Shown: piece by piece, positions 1 through 8,257 of the stretch | Layout: each line of letters opens with the position of its first letter | How positions within the stretch are numbered: position 1 is the stretch's first letter | From: Lachnospiraceae bacterium | GTDB lineage: Bacteria > Bacillota > Clostridia > Lachnospirales > Lachnospiraceae | Length of the DNA stretch: 64,000 nucleotides | Assembly (NCBI GenBank): GCA_015057555.1 | Contig: SVEC01000007.1 | Coordinates: forward strand, 51,257 to 115,256 | Direction of reading: 5' to 3' | Position numbers and translations under genes: made by a program | The notes under the pieces: generated by a model | What the model saw: only the letters and a program-made list of their open reading frames with translations | What the model was told of the DNA's origin: nothing | The model's database searches: none

Positions 1-1442
1 TCGCAAATCTTCTTATTTCCAGAGGAATTAAGAAGGGAGATAAGGTTGGTATACTTCTTATGAACTGTCTGGAATGGTTACCAATATATTTCGGTATACT
101 TAAGACAGGAGCTTTAGCAGTACCACTGAATTTCAGATATGATTCAGAGGAGATTAAGTATTGTCTTAAGCTTGCTGATGTGGATGTCCTTGTATTTGGA
201 CCTGAGTTTATCGGTCGTATCGAGGAGATTGCTGACGAGATAGAGAAGAACAGACTTTTATTCTACGTAGGTGGAAATTGTCCTACCTTTGCAGAGGATT
301 ATGATAAATTAACTGCAAACTGTTCAAGTAGAAAGCCTGATATAGAAATTACTGATGAAGACGATGCAGCTATTTACTTCTCATCAGGTACAACAGGCTT
401 CCCTAAGGCTATATTACATGACCACACATCTCTTATGCATTCAGCTGCCTGTGAGCAGAATCATCACAAGCAGGGTAGAGATGATGTATTCCTTTGTATA
501 CCACCACTTTATCATACAGGTGCTAAGATGCATTGGTTTGGTAGTCTTTTTGCAGGAAGTAAAGCAGTACTTCTTAAGGGAGTTACTCCTAAGAGCGTAT
601 TTGAGACAGTGTCTAATGAAGGCTGTACTATAGTTTGGCTCCTTGTGCCTTGGGCACAGGATATTCTTCTTGCTATAGAGCGCGGAGATATAAAGGTTGA
701 GGATTATAAATTAGACCAGTGGAGACTTATGCACATAGGTGCACAGCCAGTACCACAGAGCCTAATTAAGAAATGGAAAGAAATCTTCCCTAATCACGAT
801 TATGATACAAATTACGGACTTTCAGAGTCCATCGGACCAGGTTGTGTACATCTTGGTACTGAGAATATACATAAGGTTGGTGCTATCGGAGTTCCAGGCT
901 ATGGCTGGGAGGTTAAGATAGTAGACGAAAATGGTGTAGAGGTACCACAGGGTGAGGTTGGAGAGCTTGCAGTTAAGGGACCTGGCGTTATGAAGTGCTA
1001 CTATAAGGACAGAAAGGCTACAAACGAGGTTCTTAAGGGCGATTGGCTTCACACAGGAGATATGGCTATGCTTGATGAGGATGGATTTATCTTCCTTGTT
1101 GACCGTAAAAAGGACGTTATCATTTCTGGTGGTGAGAATATTTACCCAGTACAGATAGAGAATTTCTTAAGCAAGCACACCGCTATTAAGGATGTGGCTG
1201 TTATTGGTATTGCAGATGCACGTCTCGGTGAGATTTCAGCAGCTATTATAGAGCTTAAGCCAGGTAAGATTGTTACAGAGGATGAGATTGCTACCTTCTG
1301 TAAGGAGCTTCCTAGATATAAGAGACCACGTAAGATTATATTTGCAGATATTCCACGTAATCCTACCGGTAAAATAGAGAAGCCAAAGCTTCGTCAGATT
1401 TACAATAGTGAATCCTTAGTTGCAGCACAGAATAAGTCATAG
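1..1442 (+). CDS. Acyl-CoA synthetase / AMP-dependent ligase (5' end missing)
   Basis: This is a class I adenylate-forming enzyme that activates a carboxylic acid as acyl-AMP and transfers it to CoA. The reading frame is already open at the window edge (RGIKKGDKVGILLMN is typical of the family), so the N-terminus lies outside. Visible motifs are the phosphate loop SSGTTGFPK (about 381-407), YGLSES, the hinge region HTGD...DRKKDVIISGGENIYP, and the C-terminal catalytic lysine in NPTGKIEK. The acid substrate cannot be read; the architecture fits medium- or long-chain acyl-CoA ligases, and CaiC- or benzoate-type ligases are also possible. No partner gene is visible downstream, where an unrelated sigma factor begins about 100 bases on. 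Confidence 0.9.
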   Translation, partial: ANLLISRGIKKGDKVGILLMNCLEWLPIYFGILKTGALAVPLNFRYDSEEIKYCLKLADVDVLVFGPEFIGRIEEIADEIEKNRLLFYVGGNCPTFAEDYDKLTANCSSRKPDIEITDEDDAAIYFSSGTTGFPKAILHDHTSLMHSAACEQNHHKQGRDDVFLCIPPLYHTGAKMHWFGSLFAGSKAVLLKGVTPKSVFETVSNEGCTIVWLLVPWAQDILLAIERGDIKVEDYKLDQWRLMHIGAQPVPQSLIKKWKEIFPNHDYDTNYGLSESIGPGCVHLGTENIHKVGAIGVPGYGWEVKIVDENGVEVPQGEVGELAVKGPGVMKCYYKDRKATNEVLKGDWLHTGDMAMLDEDGFIFLVDRKKDVIISGGENIYPVQIENFLSKHTAIKDVAVIGIADARLGEISAAIIELKPGKIVTEDEIATFCKELPRYKRPRKIIFADIPRNPTGKIEKPKLRQIYNSESLVAAQNKS

Positions 1443-1544
1443 AATTACATTATTACCATATAATGTCACATTAAAAATTGAATAGATTAATCCACAAATG
1501 TTAATCCTTTACAGTATGAAATATACATGTGGAGGAATAGAAAA

Positions 1545-2324
1545 ATGGCACCTAACAAGGTTGTAATTTGTGGAGTAAACACATCAAAGCTTCCTTTACT
1601 TACAGAACAAGAAAAGGAAGCTTTGTTTGCACGTATGGATAAGGGTGACAAAAGCGCGAGAGAAGAGTTTATAAATGGTAATCTAAGATTAGTATTAAGT
1701 GTTATACAGCGTTTTGCAAATTCTAATGAGGAAAGCGCTGATGATTTATTTCAGGTAGGATGTATTGGTCTTATAAAAGCATTGGATAATTTTGATAGAA
1801 GCATGAATGTAAAATTTTCCACCTATGCGGTTCCGATGATAATTGGAGAATGTAGGAGGTACATGAGAGATAACAATGCTATAAGAGTATCCCGTTCCCT
1901 TAGAGATATAGCTTATAAATCAATATATGCAAAGGAGATGCTAACAAGAAAGCTAGACAGAGAGCCAAGTATTGAGGAAATATCAAAGGAGATAGATATT
2001 CCCAAGGAGGAAATTGTAAATGCCTTAGATGCAATTGCAACCCCTATGTCATTGTTTGAACCGGTTTATCAGGAGGGGCAGGATACTCTGTATCTTATCG
2101 ATCAGGTTAGTGATAAAACAAATAAGGAAGAAAGCTGGGTGGAGAATCTGTCTTTGAGAGATGCTATGAGTAGACTAGATAAGAGAGAGTATAATATTAT
2201 TAAATTAAGGTTTTTTGAGGGTAAAACTCAAACTGAGGTTGCAGAGGAAATCTCCATATCTCAGGCTCAGGTCAGCAGATTGGAAAAAAACGCTTTGAAA
2301 TCTATGAAAAATTATTTAAAATAG
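1545..2324 (+). CDS. sigG: RNA polymerase sporulation sigma factor SigG
   Basis: This is a sigma-70 family factor whose ortholog in Bacillus drives late forespore transcription. The N-terminus NKVVICGVNTSKLPLLT is close to the conserved start of SigG. Region 2 (NGNLRLVLSVIQRF, DDLFQVGCIGLIKALDNFD, KFSTYAVPMIIGE) and region 4 (KTQTEVAEEISISQAQVSRLEK) are complete, giving 259 aa, the normal length. I chose the ATG at 1545 because GGAGG at 1531-1535 sits nine bases upstream; an in-frame ATG at 1527 has no such site. SigF is the closest alternative, but the N-terminal motif favours SigG. The gene stands alone, without spoIIG or spoIIA neighbours, and I see no clear SigF/SigG-type promoter upstream. 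Confidence 0.9.
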   Translation: MAPNKVVICGVNTSKLPLLTEQEKEALFARMDKGDKSAREEFINGNLRLVLSVIQRFANSNEESADDLFQVGCIGLIKALDNFDRSMNVKFSTYAVPMIIGECRRYMRDNNAIRVSRSLRDIAYKSIYAKEMLTRKLDREPSIEEISKEIDIPKEEIVNALDAIATPMSLFEPVYQEGQDTLYLIDQVSDKTNKEESWVENLSLRDAMSRLDKREYNIIKLRFFEGKTQTEVAEEISISQAQVSRLEKNALKSMKNYLK

Positions 2325-2394
2325 ATTTGAAATTTTTAGATTACTATGTTATAACTACTATGGTAGAGAAATACTTTAAGGAGAAATGATTGAT

Positions 2395-2916
2395 ATGAAC
2401 AAGAAAGTGATTTTCATTACATTATATTTGGCATTAGCTTGCTTTGTAGGTATTGGAACCTATGCTCTTATAGATAATCAGGTACAGAAAAGACAGATTG
2501 AGACAACACAGGCAACAACAGAGGCTTATGTGACAGAGGCGGGAGATCAAGTAGGAATCATTGATTCTATTGATAGCCATGTAGCAAATCAGAAGGATGA
2601 TGGTACTACAGAGTATATGGCTGATCAGCTTGCACCGGACTTTGAGTGCTACGATAAGGATGACCCTGATAACCCAGAAGCAGTAGTATGGTATACTCCT
2701 ACAACTAAGGCTACCACAGAGGAGTCTAAGGATGATAAGACAACATCTACTACACAGGCACCTGAAAATACAAGCACACAGGCTCCGACAGAAGCTCCGA
2801 CAGAAGCTCCAACAGAGGCTCCAACAGAGGCTCCGACAGAAGCTCCGACAGAGGCACCTACTGAAGCCCCGGCACCAGCTCCAGAGCAAACGCCAGATGC
2901 TCCATCAGGTGAGTAA
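2395..2916 (+). CDS. Membrane-anchored or secreted protein with Thr/Pro-rich PTEA repeat tail
   Basis: I do not recognise a family. Residues 1-25 form a hydrophobic signal or anchor segment (KKVIFITLYLALACFVGIGTYALI). An acidic, Thr-rich region follows, and the C-terminal third is low complexity with seven PTEA-type units and a proline-rich end. Such Thr/Pro tails are typical of extracellular stalks or wall-spanning linkers. The ATG at 2395 lies 11 bases from AAGGAG (2378-2383); the upstream ATG at 2386 would be only two bases from it. The gene follows sigG by about 70 bases and ends in a strong terminator, so it could be co-transcribed with sigG. No catalytic domain is visible. Confidence 0.7.
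   Translation: MNKKVIFITLYLALACFVGIGTYALIDNQVQKRQIETTQATTEAYVTEAGDQVGIIDSIDSHVANQKDDGTTEYMADQLAPDFECYDKDDPDNPEAVVWYTPTTKATTEESKDDKTTSTTQAPENTSTQAPTEAPTEAPTEAPTEAPTEAPTEAPTEAPAPAPEQTPDAPSGE
2782..2865 (+). repeat. 12-bp tandem repeat encoding A-P-T-E units (7 copies)
   Basis: Seven consecutive 12-base units of the form GCTCCRACAGAR lie in frame in the preceding gene. The last unit is the most diverged (GCACCTACTGAA). The array length is a multiple of three, so changes in copy number would lengthen or shorten the stalk without a frameshift. Confidence 0.9.
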
Positions 2917-2920
2917 AATA

Positions 2921-2950
2921 AAAAACACCAGTTTGAACTGGTGTTTTTTA
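2921..2950. terminator. Bidirectional rho-independent terminator
   Basis: CACCAGTT (2926-2933) pairs perfectly with AACTGGTG (2936-2943) and is flanked by an A-run on the left and a T-run on the right. It can therefore terminate the plus-strand repeat protein and the minus-strand argH/small-gene transcript, which converge here. Confidence 0.85.
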
Positions 2951-2958
2951 TTTGTTAA

Positions 2959-3207
2959 CTATTTGTGAAAACCTTCCGATTCATCCTCAGCTGGGAGATT
3001 GTCGAAGAGTATCTGTCCTATGTTAAGATCTACCGTATCAAGGTCCTTGAGCATTTGCACCTCTGAGTTCTTTGGATTAATCTCTTCATTAAGCTGTTCA
3101 ACAATTTCCTTAGAGAGACCAGACATAAGAACTACCTCGTCTATGTCGATGTGACCTGTAAGCATCTTTCTTGCTAATTCATATTGTCCCTTAGTTGTAT
3201 TATTCAT
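2959..3207 (-). CDS. Small helical protein of unknown function downstream of argH
   Basis: This 82-aa protein has a central segment LARKMLTGHIDIDEVVLMSGLSKEIVEQL. It resembles the short helix-turn-helix-like repeat found at the C-terminus of Rpn/YhgA-type proteins (ARKML..G.d...I...TGLs.eeI), here free-standing. No Rpn nuclease domain is present in the gene or nearby. It starts 25 bases after the argH stop, with AAGGTGA as ribosome binding site, so the two are probably one transcript. It could be a small DNA-binding protein or a decayed remnant; the intact frame and RBS favour a real gene. Confidence 0.65.
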   Translation of the reverse strand: MNNTTKGQYELARKMLTGHIDIDEVVLMSGLSKEIVEQLNEEINPKNSEVQMLKDLDTVDLNIGQILFDNLPAEDESEGFHK

Positions 3208-3232
3208 AGTTTTTCACCTTCAAATATTTATA

Positions 3233-4615
3233 TTAGTTTATTTTTGCAAGGTAAGCTTCGTTGATAGAAATGACCTTTGCCATAGCCTCCTGTCCAGGAG
3301 CACCTATTGTGTTACGTTTGCTTATACACTCCTCTAAGCTTATTGCCTGATAAATATCTTCCTCAAACACTGGACTTATTGTCTTATACTCTTCTAAAGA
3401 CATATCTAGAAGAGAAATGTTCTTATCTAAGCAGTAGAGTACAAGCTGACCTACGATACCATGAGCATCTCTAAATGGTACACCATGGTTAACAAGATAG
3501 TCTGCAGCATCAGTTGCATTTGTAAAGCCGTTCATAGCACTCTTTTCCATAACAGAGTTGTTCAGCTTCATAGTAGATATCATACCAGTGAAGAGAGCAA
3601 GACATCCCTTTACTGTATCAATGGCATCAAATGTAAGCTCCTTATCCTCCTGCATATCCTTATTATATGCAAGTGGAATGCCCTTCATAGTTGTGAGGAT
3701 AGAAGTAAGGGCTGCATATACACGACCAGTCTTACCACGAACAAGCTCTGCAATATCAGGATTCTTCTTCTGTGGCATAATTGAGCTACCAGTACTATAA
3801 GCATCATCAAGCTCTACAAATTGGTATTCATTTGAATTCCAGATAATAATCTCCTCAGAGAATCTTGATAAGTGCATCATAATAGTTGAGAATGCAGAAA
3901 GCATCTCTATAACATAGTCTCTGTCAGATACAGAATCCATACTGTTAAGTGTTGGACCTGCAAAATCAAGTAGAGAAGCAGTAAGCTCTCTATCTAAAGG
4001 ATATGTAGTACCTGCCAAAGCACCGGAGCCAAGCGGACAGTAGTTCATTCTGTCATAGATATCACATAATCTGCTGTAATCACGCTTAAACATTTCCATA
4101 TATGCGCCAACGTGGTGAGCGAAGGTTACTGGCTGAGCCTTCTGTAGATGTGTAAAGCCTGGCATATAGGTATTAGTGTTGTCCTTCATAAGCTGATGAA
4201 GAACCTTCATAAGATTTGCCACAAGTGACTTAACCTCTACAAGCTCATCTCTGGTATAAAGCTTCATATCAAGAGCTACCTGGTCATTTCGAGAACGTCC
4301 AGTGTGAAGCTTTTTGCCCACATCGCCGATTCTATCTATAAGATTAGCTTCAACAAAGCTATGAATATCCTCGTAGGTATCAGTAATTTCGAGAGTTCCG
4401 TTTTCTACATCCGCTAGAATACCATTTAAACCATCTATAATCTGATCTCTCTCAGTATCTGTTAAAATTCCAGCTGCAGCAAGCATAGTAACGTGAGCTA
4501 TGCTGCCTCTAATATCCTGTCTATAAAACTTCTGATCAAATGAGATAGAAGCATTAAAGTTGTATACTAATTTGTCAGTTTCCTTGGTGAATCGTCCACC
4601 CCAAAGCTGTGCCAT
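3233..4615 (-). CDS. argH: Argininosuccinate lyase
   Basis: The enzyme cleaves argininosuccinate to arginine and fumarate, the last step of arginine biosynthesis, in the cytoplasm. The protein is 460 aa, the normal length for the fumarase/aspartase superfamily. It opens with the characteristic LWGGRF and carries the superfamily signature [10 protein letters not shown] and the [13 protein letters not shown] substrate-binding segment. argG is not in the window, so the pathway genes are split. The 82-aa gene follows in the same direction. A plausible promoter (TTGAAG-17-TAAAAT) lies just upstream on the minus strand. Confidence 0.97.
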   Translation of the reverse strand: MAQLWGGRFTKETDKLVYNFNASISFDQKFYRQDIRGSIAHVTMLAAAGILTDTERDQIIDGLNGILADVENGTLEITDTYEDIHSFVEANLIDRIGDVGKKLHTGRSRNDQVALDMKLYTRDELVEVKSLVANLMKVLHQLMKDNTNTYMPGFTHLQKAQPVTFAHHVGAYMEMFKRDYSRLCDIYDRMNYCPLGSGALAGTTYPLDRELTASLLDFAGPTLNSMDSVSDRDYVIEMLSAFSTIMMHLSRFSEEIIIWNSNEYQFVELDDAYSTGSSIMPQKKNPDIAELVRGKTGRVYAALTSILTTMKGIPLAYNKDMQEDKELTFDAIDTVKGCLALFTGMISTMKLNNSVMEKSAMNGFTNATDAADYLVNHGVPFRDAHGIVGQLVLYCLDKNISLLDMSLEEYKTISPVFEEDIYQAISLEECISKRNTIGAPGQEAMAKVISINEAYLAKIN

Positions 4616-4663
4616 AATATGTACCTCACATTCTTTTTGTTATGCGTAATTTCCTAGTAACAC

Positions 4664-4692
4664 ATTTTACAACATATTTCATATTGCTTCAA
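4664..4692 (-). promoter_or_regulatory. Putative sigma-A promoter of argH
   Basis: On the minus strand a TTGAAG hexamer (4692-4687) and TAAAAT (4669-4664) are separated by exactly 17 bases, about 50 bases before the argH start. No arginine-repressor box is evident to me. Confidence 0.5.
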
Positions 4693-4713
4693 GGGAAAAT
4701 ATATTAATTTATG

Positions 4714-4741
4714 TTGACAGAAGAAGTATTGTAGAGATAAT
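4714..4741 (+). promoter_or_regulatory. Putative sigma-A promoter of the aldo/keto reductase gene
   Basis: TTGACA (4714-4719) and GATAAT (4736-4741) are separated by 16 bases, about 70 bases upstream of the start codon. This promoter is back to back with that of argH. Confidence 0.6.
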
Positions 4742-4810
4742 ATTTAATATATTTCTATTGGTAGTTATAAGTAAGGATATCTTTGAATATAGAGCTAAGG
4801 AGGATGCTAT

Positions 4811-5941
4811 ATGATTTATAAGGAGTTTCAGGGTAAAAAGTTATCTGCACTTGGTATGGGAGCTATGAGATTACCAGTTGTGGATGGGAAGAATGATGTG
4901 ATTGATGAAACTGCAACTGCAGAGATGTTTGATTATGCTATAGAGCATGGAATAAATTACTTTGATACTGCTTGGGGATATCATGATGGACAGTCAGAGC
5001 TAGTAGTTGGTAAGCTCCTTAAGAAATATCCTAGAGAAAGCTTTTACATTGCAACAAAATTTCCAGGTTATGATATTGCAAATATGTCAAAGGTTGAAGA
5101 AATATTTGAAAAGCAATTAGAAAAGACAGGAATGGAGTATTTTGATTTTTATTTGTTCCATAATGTGTGTGAGCTTAATATAGATGGATATTTAGATGAA
5201 AAGTATGGAATATTTGAATATCTTATGAAACAGAAGGAAAATGGAAGAATAAAGCACTTGGGATTTTCTACACATGGTAGCTATAATACAGTAAAGCGTT
5301 TCTTAGAGGCGTATGGTGAGCATATGGAATTTTGTCAGGTGCAGCTTAATTATATTGACTATGAATTCCAGAATGCAAAGACTAAGCTTGAATTACTTGA
5401 GGAATATAATATACCAGTTTGGGTTATGGAGCCGGTTAGAGGAGGAATGCTGGCAAAGCTTGATGATGAGTATGAGGCCAAGCTTAAGACACTTAGACCG
5501 GATGAGAAGATTCCTGCGTGGTCATTTAGATACCTTCAGACTTTGCCAAATATTGTAGTTACCCTTTCTGGAATGTCTAATTTTGAACAGCTTAAAGACA
5601 ATATTGGCACTTATGAGGAGGATAAGCCTCTTAATGAGGAGGAATTTGCTACTTTGATGGGCATTGCAGAGAATATGGTAAATAAGATAGCTTTACCTTG
5701 TACATCATGTAAATACTGTACTACACATTGTCCTAAGGGGCTCAATATTCCTGAATTGATAGAGATATATAATGAGCATATATTTACAGGTGGTGGCTTC
5801 CTTGCACCTTTTGCACTCAAGTCAATGCCAAAGGAAAAATGGCCTCATGAGTGTATAGGCTGTAAAAAGTGTGAGGCTGTATGCCCACAGCTTATACAGA
5901 TATCTCATATGATGAAGGATTTTGTTGATAAGATTAGCTAG
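4811..5941 (+). CDS. Aldo/keto reductase with C-terminal two-cluster ferredoxin domain
   Basis: The N-terminal 280 residues form an aldo/keto reductase barrel with the catalytic tetrad visible: Asp and Tyr in FDTAWGYHDG, Lys in IATKFPGYD, His in YLFHN. The C-terminus carries two CxxCxxCxxxCP motifs (CTSCKYCTTHCPKG and CIGCKKCEAVCPQ), consistent with two 4Fe-4S clusters. This iron-sulfur AKR type is common in anaerobic Clostridia, and its substrate is usually unknown. AAGGAGG at 4797-4803 sets the start. The ECF S-component follows 24 bases later and a DUF1893 gene after that, so the three look like one transcription unit. Confidence 0.92.
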   Translation: MIYKEFQGKKLSALGMGAMRLPVVDGKNDVIDETATAEMFDYAIEHGINYFDTAWGYHDGQSELVVGKLLKKYPRESFYIATKFPGYDIANMSKVEEIFEKQLEKTGMEYFDFYLFHNVCELNIDGYLDEKYGIFEYLMKQKENGRIKHLGFSTHGSYNTVKRFLEAYGEHMEFCQVQLNYIDYEFQNAKTKLELLEEYNIPVWVMEPVRGGMLAKLDDEYEAKLKTLRPDEKIPAWSFRYLQTLPNIVVTLSGMSNFEQLKDNIGTYEEDKPLNEEEFATLMGIAENMVNKIALPCTSCKYCTTHCPKGLNIPELIEIYNEHIFTGGGFLAPFALKSMPKEKWPHECIGCKKCEAVCPQLIQISHMMKDFVDKIS

Positions 5942-5965
5942 ATTATTATGGAGGGTTGATATATT

Positions 5966-6526
5966 ATGACAAATGTTAGCAGAGCTTCAAAAGACTATGT
6001 ATTACCGAAATTAAGTATTAAAATGCAGACATTGTCTGCTATTATAGCAATTATTTGTGCGGTAGTATTGCCACAGATTATACATACAATAGGTCTTTTA
6101 TCAGGTTCAAATAGCGCATTAGGAGAGATTCTTCTTCCTATGCATTTACCGATAATTGTAGTTGGATTTATTGCAGGACCATATGCAGGTGCTTTGACTG
6201 GATTACTTGCACCAGCAATTAGCTTTGGTCTCACAGCTATGCCAGGACAGCTTATGCTTCCTTTTATAACAATTGAGATGACTTGCTATGGATTAGCTGC
6301 TGGATTGATAAGAAATGCTAATTTTAATTCATTAATTAAGGTGCTTATTGTACAGATAGTGGGAAGAACTGTAAGAGCAGTTGCCATATTGGCAGGATTT
6401 TATCTTTTTGCAGGCGTAGTTGCACCGAAGATAATATTAACAAGTATAGCAGTAGGATTTGTAGGAATATTAATACAGTGGATTGTGGTCCCAAATATTA
6501 TTAAGAGTATTTCTAAAGTGGAGTAG
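5966..6526 (+). CDS. ECF transporter substrate-binding (S) component, substrate unknown
   Basis: This is a hydrophobic 186-aa protein with about five or six membrane segments. The pattern LPMHLPIIVVGFIAGPYAGALTGLLAP is the conserved segment of energy-coupling-factor S-components. These proteins bind a vitamin or related small molecule and share an EcfA/EcfT energising module, which is not encoded here and is presumably at a separate locus. No riboswitch is visible upstream that would reveal the ligand. It sits between an iron-sulfur aldo/keto reductase and a deaminase-fold protein, so the three may handle one metabolite (inference). Confidence 0.8.
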   Translation: MTNVSRASKDYVLPKLSIKMQTLSAIIAIICAVVLPQIIHTIGLLSGSNSALGEILLPMHLPIIVVGFIAGPYAGALTGLLAPAISFGLTAMPGQLMLPFITIEMTCYGLAAGLIRNANFNSLIKVLIVQIVGRTVRAVAILAGFYLFAGVVAPKIILTSIAVGFVGILIQWIVVPNIIKSISKVE

Positions 6527-6529
6527 ATT

Positions 6530-6952
6530 ATGGATTTGTTGGTTAATAAAGCTAAAGAAATGCTTATACAAGAAAAGTATACCTGTGTAATTATTAATAA
6601 TAAAAATATTTATACCAGTCGTGACAGAGGTGTTAAGCCTCTGCTTGACTGGTATGGTACTGTAAATTTAAAGGGGGCATCTGCAGCAGATAAAGTTGTG
6701 GGAAAGGCTGCAGCATTTTTATATGTATTACTTAAGGTTAAGGAAGTATATGCGGGTGTAATCAGCGAACCAGCATATAAAGTGTTATTGGATTATAATA
6801 TTAATGTAACTTATGATAAGAAAGTAAAAGCAATACAAAATAGAGATAAAACAGGCTTTTGCCCTATGGAAACAGCGGTGTGGAATATAAATAATCCTAA
6901 TAATGCTTATAATGCTATTATTGAGACGAGAAAAAAATTGATGAATAAGTAG
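6530..6952 (+). CDS. DUF1893/TM1506-family protein (cytidine-deaminase-like fold)
   Basis: This 140-aa protein resembles the TM1506/DUF1893 family, recognised by CVIINNKNIYTSRDRGVKPLLDWY, the ADKVVGKAAAFLY segment and the late CPMETAVWN. The fold is related to cytidine deaminases, but the normal zinc-binding pattern is not present: a lone CPME replaces PCxxC and no HAE or CAE is seen, so deaminase activity should not be assumed. The start lies three bases after the stop of the ECF S-component, a strong sign of translational coupling and functional linkage. No terminator is seen before the next small gene. Confidence 0.75.
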   Translation: MDLLVNKAKEMLIQEKYTCVIINNKNIYTSRDRGVKPLLDWYGTVNLKGASAADKVVGKAAAFLYVLLKVKEVYAGVISEPAYKVLLDYNINVTYDKKVKAIQNRDKTGFCPMETAVWNINNPNNAYNAIIETRKKLMNK

Positions 6953-6987
6953 TATACTTGAATGCGAGTAACTAAGGAGGATATATT

Positions 6988-7152
6988 ATGTTGGATTTAT
7001 TAACATTACTTATGGCAGTAACAGGGGATAATAGTAAGCCATTGCTTGTAGCAATTTGTCTTATAGCATCAGTTGTACTTACTGTAGTTTTACTTGTTAC
7101 AGGTCGTATGGCAAATAAGCAGGACGATGATATTGAAGACGAAGAAGAATAG
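6988..7152 (+). CDS. 54-aa single-pass membrane microprotein
   Basis: A perfect AAGGAGG seven bases upstream and an uninterrupted 54-codon frame support this short gene. The product begins MLDLLTLLMAVTGDNSKP, followed by a hydrophobic helix of about 22 residues, a short basic patch (GRMANK) and an acidic tail (QDDDIEDEEE). TGDNS, then a helix, then basic residues resembles the sorting tail of sortase substrates, but here the acidic tail follows and there is no mature protein in front. It ends 16 bases before the transglutaminase-like gene, so the two are likely translated from one message. The function is unknown; it could be a small membrane partner of that protein. Confidence 0.7.
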   Translation: MLDLLTLLMAVTGDNSKPLLVAICLIASVVLTVVLLVTGRMANKQDDDIEDEEE

Positions 7153-7168
7153 GATAAGGGGATTTAAT

Positions 7169-8245
7169 ATGGAGGAGAAACGTCAAAAAATTCATTGGAT
7201 TATTCCTATTCTTATTCTTGTGGTGGTAGGAGTTGCTATATTTTATGAATGGGATTTAGGTTCAAGGATTAATCCAGAGGTGACAGCAGACGATGTTATA
7301 GAATTATCAGAGATTGTAAATTCGCAGATAGATAAGGGTATGGATAGGGGAACATTTTACATATCCGGAATTTCTGAGTCAGAGCTAACTAACATTAATG
7401 ATTATGTGTGTAGTGTAAATGGAATGGTTGACAAGTACGTAATACACACAAAAGTAGGTAAAAAGCAAAAGATTACCTTTTACTATGAGATATCTGATAA
7501 CTTTTATGTTATGGATAAATATTTAAATGGCACAGCTATACCAGAGGATAGACCACTTGCCTTTAAGCTTTATGACAAGACAGAAGAGATATTAGGGCAA
7601 ATTATTAAGCCAAGTATGACTGACTATGAGAAGGAATTGGCTATACATGATTATATTGTGGCCAATTGCAAATATGGTCAGAAGGATGAAAGTAAGGAGT
7701 ACGCATTCCGAGCATATGGCTGCTTGGTTCAAGGAGTAGCTGTGTGCAATGGCTATGCAGAGGCTATGAGTCTTCTACTTACCTGTGCAGGAGTGGAGAA
7801 TACTATTATGACAGGCTCCGCTGAGGGAGTACTTCACGCATGGAATGCAGTTCTTTTGGATGGAAAGTGGTATCAGGTAGATGCTACCTGGGATGATCCC
7901 ATACCGGATATGGGAGAATTTGTATCTCATACATTTTTTAATATAACAGATGATGAGATGGATGATACCCATGAGTGGAATCCGGATATTTACAATGTAT
8001 GTGATGGAGAAAAATATAATTATTTTGACTACAACAAAAAGGTATATACATACGAAGAGTTAGAGTCAGTTATTACCTTTGAGGCAGCTAGAAATATAAC
8101 TGGAAGATTTGAATTTGCAGTTACAGATTATGATGAGAGCAAATATACCTATGACTTCCTAAAGAATATTCCAGGAGTATTAAGTGTTAGTCACGTGGTA
8201 AATCCTATAGGAGATAGACATATTATAACTATAGAGTTGAATTAA
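7169..8245 (+). CDS. Membrane-anchored transglutaminase-like protein
   Basis: A transmembrane anchor at residues 9-26 is followed by an extracytoplasmic region with a transglutaminase/cysteine-protease-like core. The predicted catalytic triad is present: Cys193 in GVAVCNGYAEAM, His223 in LHAWNAVLLDGKWYQ and Asp238 in VDATWDDP. In bacteria such proteins act as secreted peptidases or cross-linkers and are often linked to the cell wall. The ATG at 7169 has AAGGGG at 7156-7161. The upstream in-frame extension overlaps the 54-aa gene and is not used. The gene lies between that microprotein and a small cytoplasmic unknown, with no terminator between them. Confidence 0.88.
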   Translation: MEEKRQKIHWIIPILILVVVGVAIFYEWDLGSRINPEVTADDVIELSEIVNSQIDKGMDRGTFYISGISESELTNINDYVCSVNGMVDKYVIHTKVGKKQKITFYYEISDNFYVMDKYLNGTAIPEDRPLAFKLYDKTEEILGQIIKPSMTDYEKELAIHDYIVANCKYGQKDESKEYAFRAYGCLVQGVAVCNGYAEAMSLLLTCAGVENTIMTGSAEGVLHAWNAVLLDGKWYQVDATWDDPIPDMGEFVSHTFFNITDDEMDDTHEWNPDIYNVCDGEKYNYFDYNKKVYTYEELESVITFEAARNITGRFEFAVTDYDESKYTYDFLKNIPGVLSVSHVVNPIGDRHIITIELN

Positions 8246-8257
8246 TAAGGATGAGAT

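Noticed and set aside
2782..2865. Regular 12-base repeats that might suggest a CRISPR array
   Set aside because: Units are contiguous with no spacers and are in frame inside a protein-coding gene.
2434..2889. Cysteine- and arginine-rich frame on the minus strand
   Set aside because: It is created by the antisense of the PTEA repeat and has no start signals.
7094..7168. N-terminal extension of the transglutaminase-like protein
   Set aside because: It overlaps the 54-aa frame, while ATG 7169 has its own AAGGGG site and begins directly with the membrane anchor.
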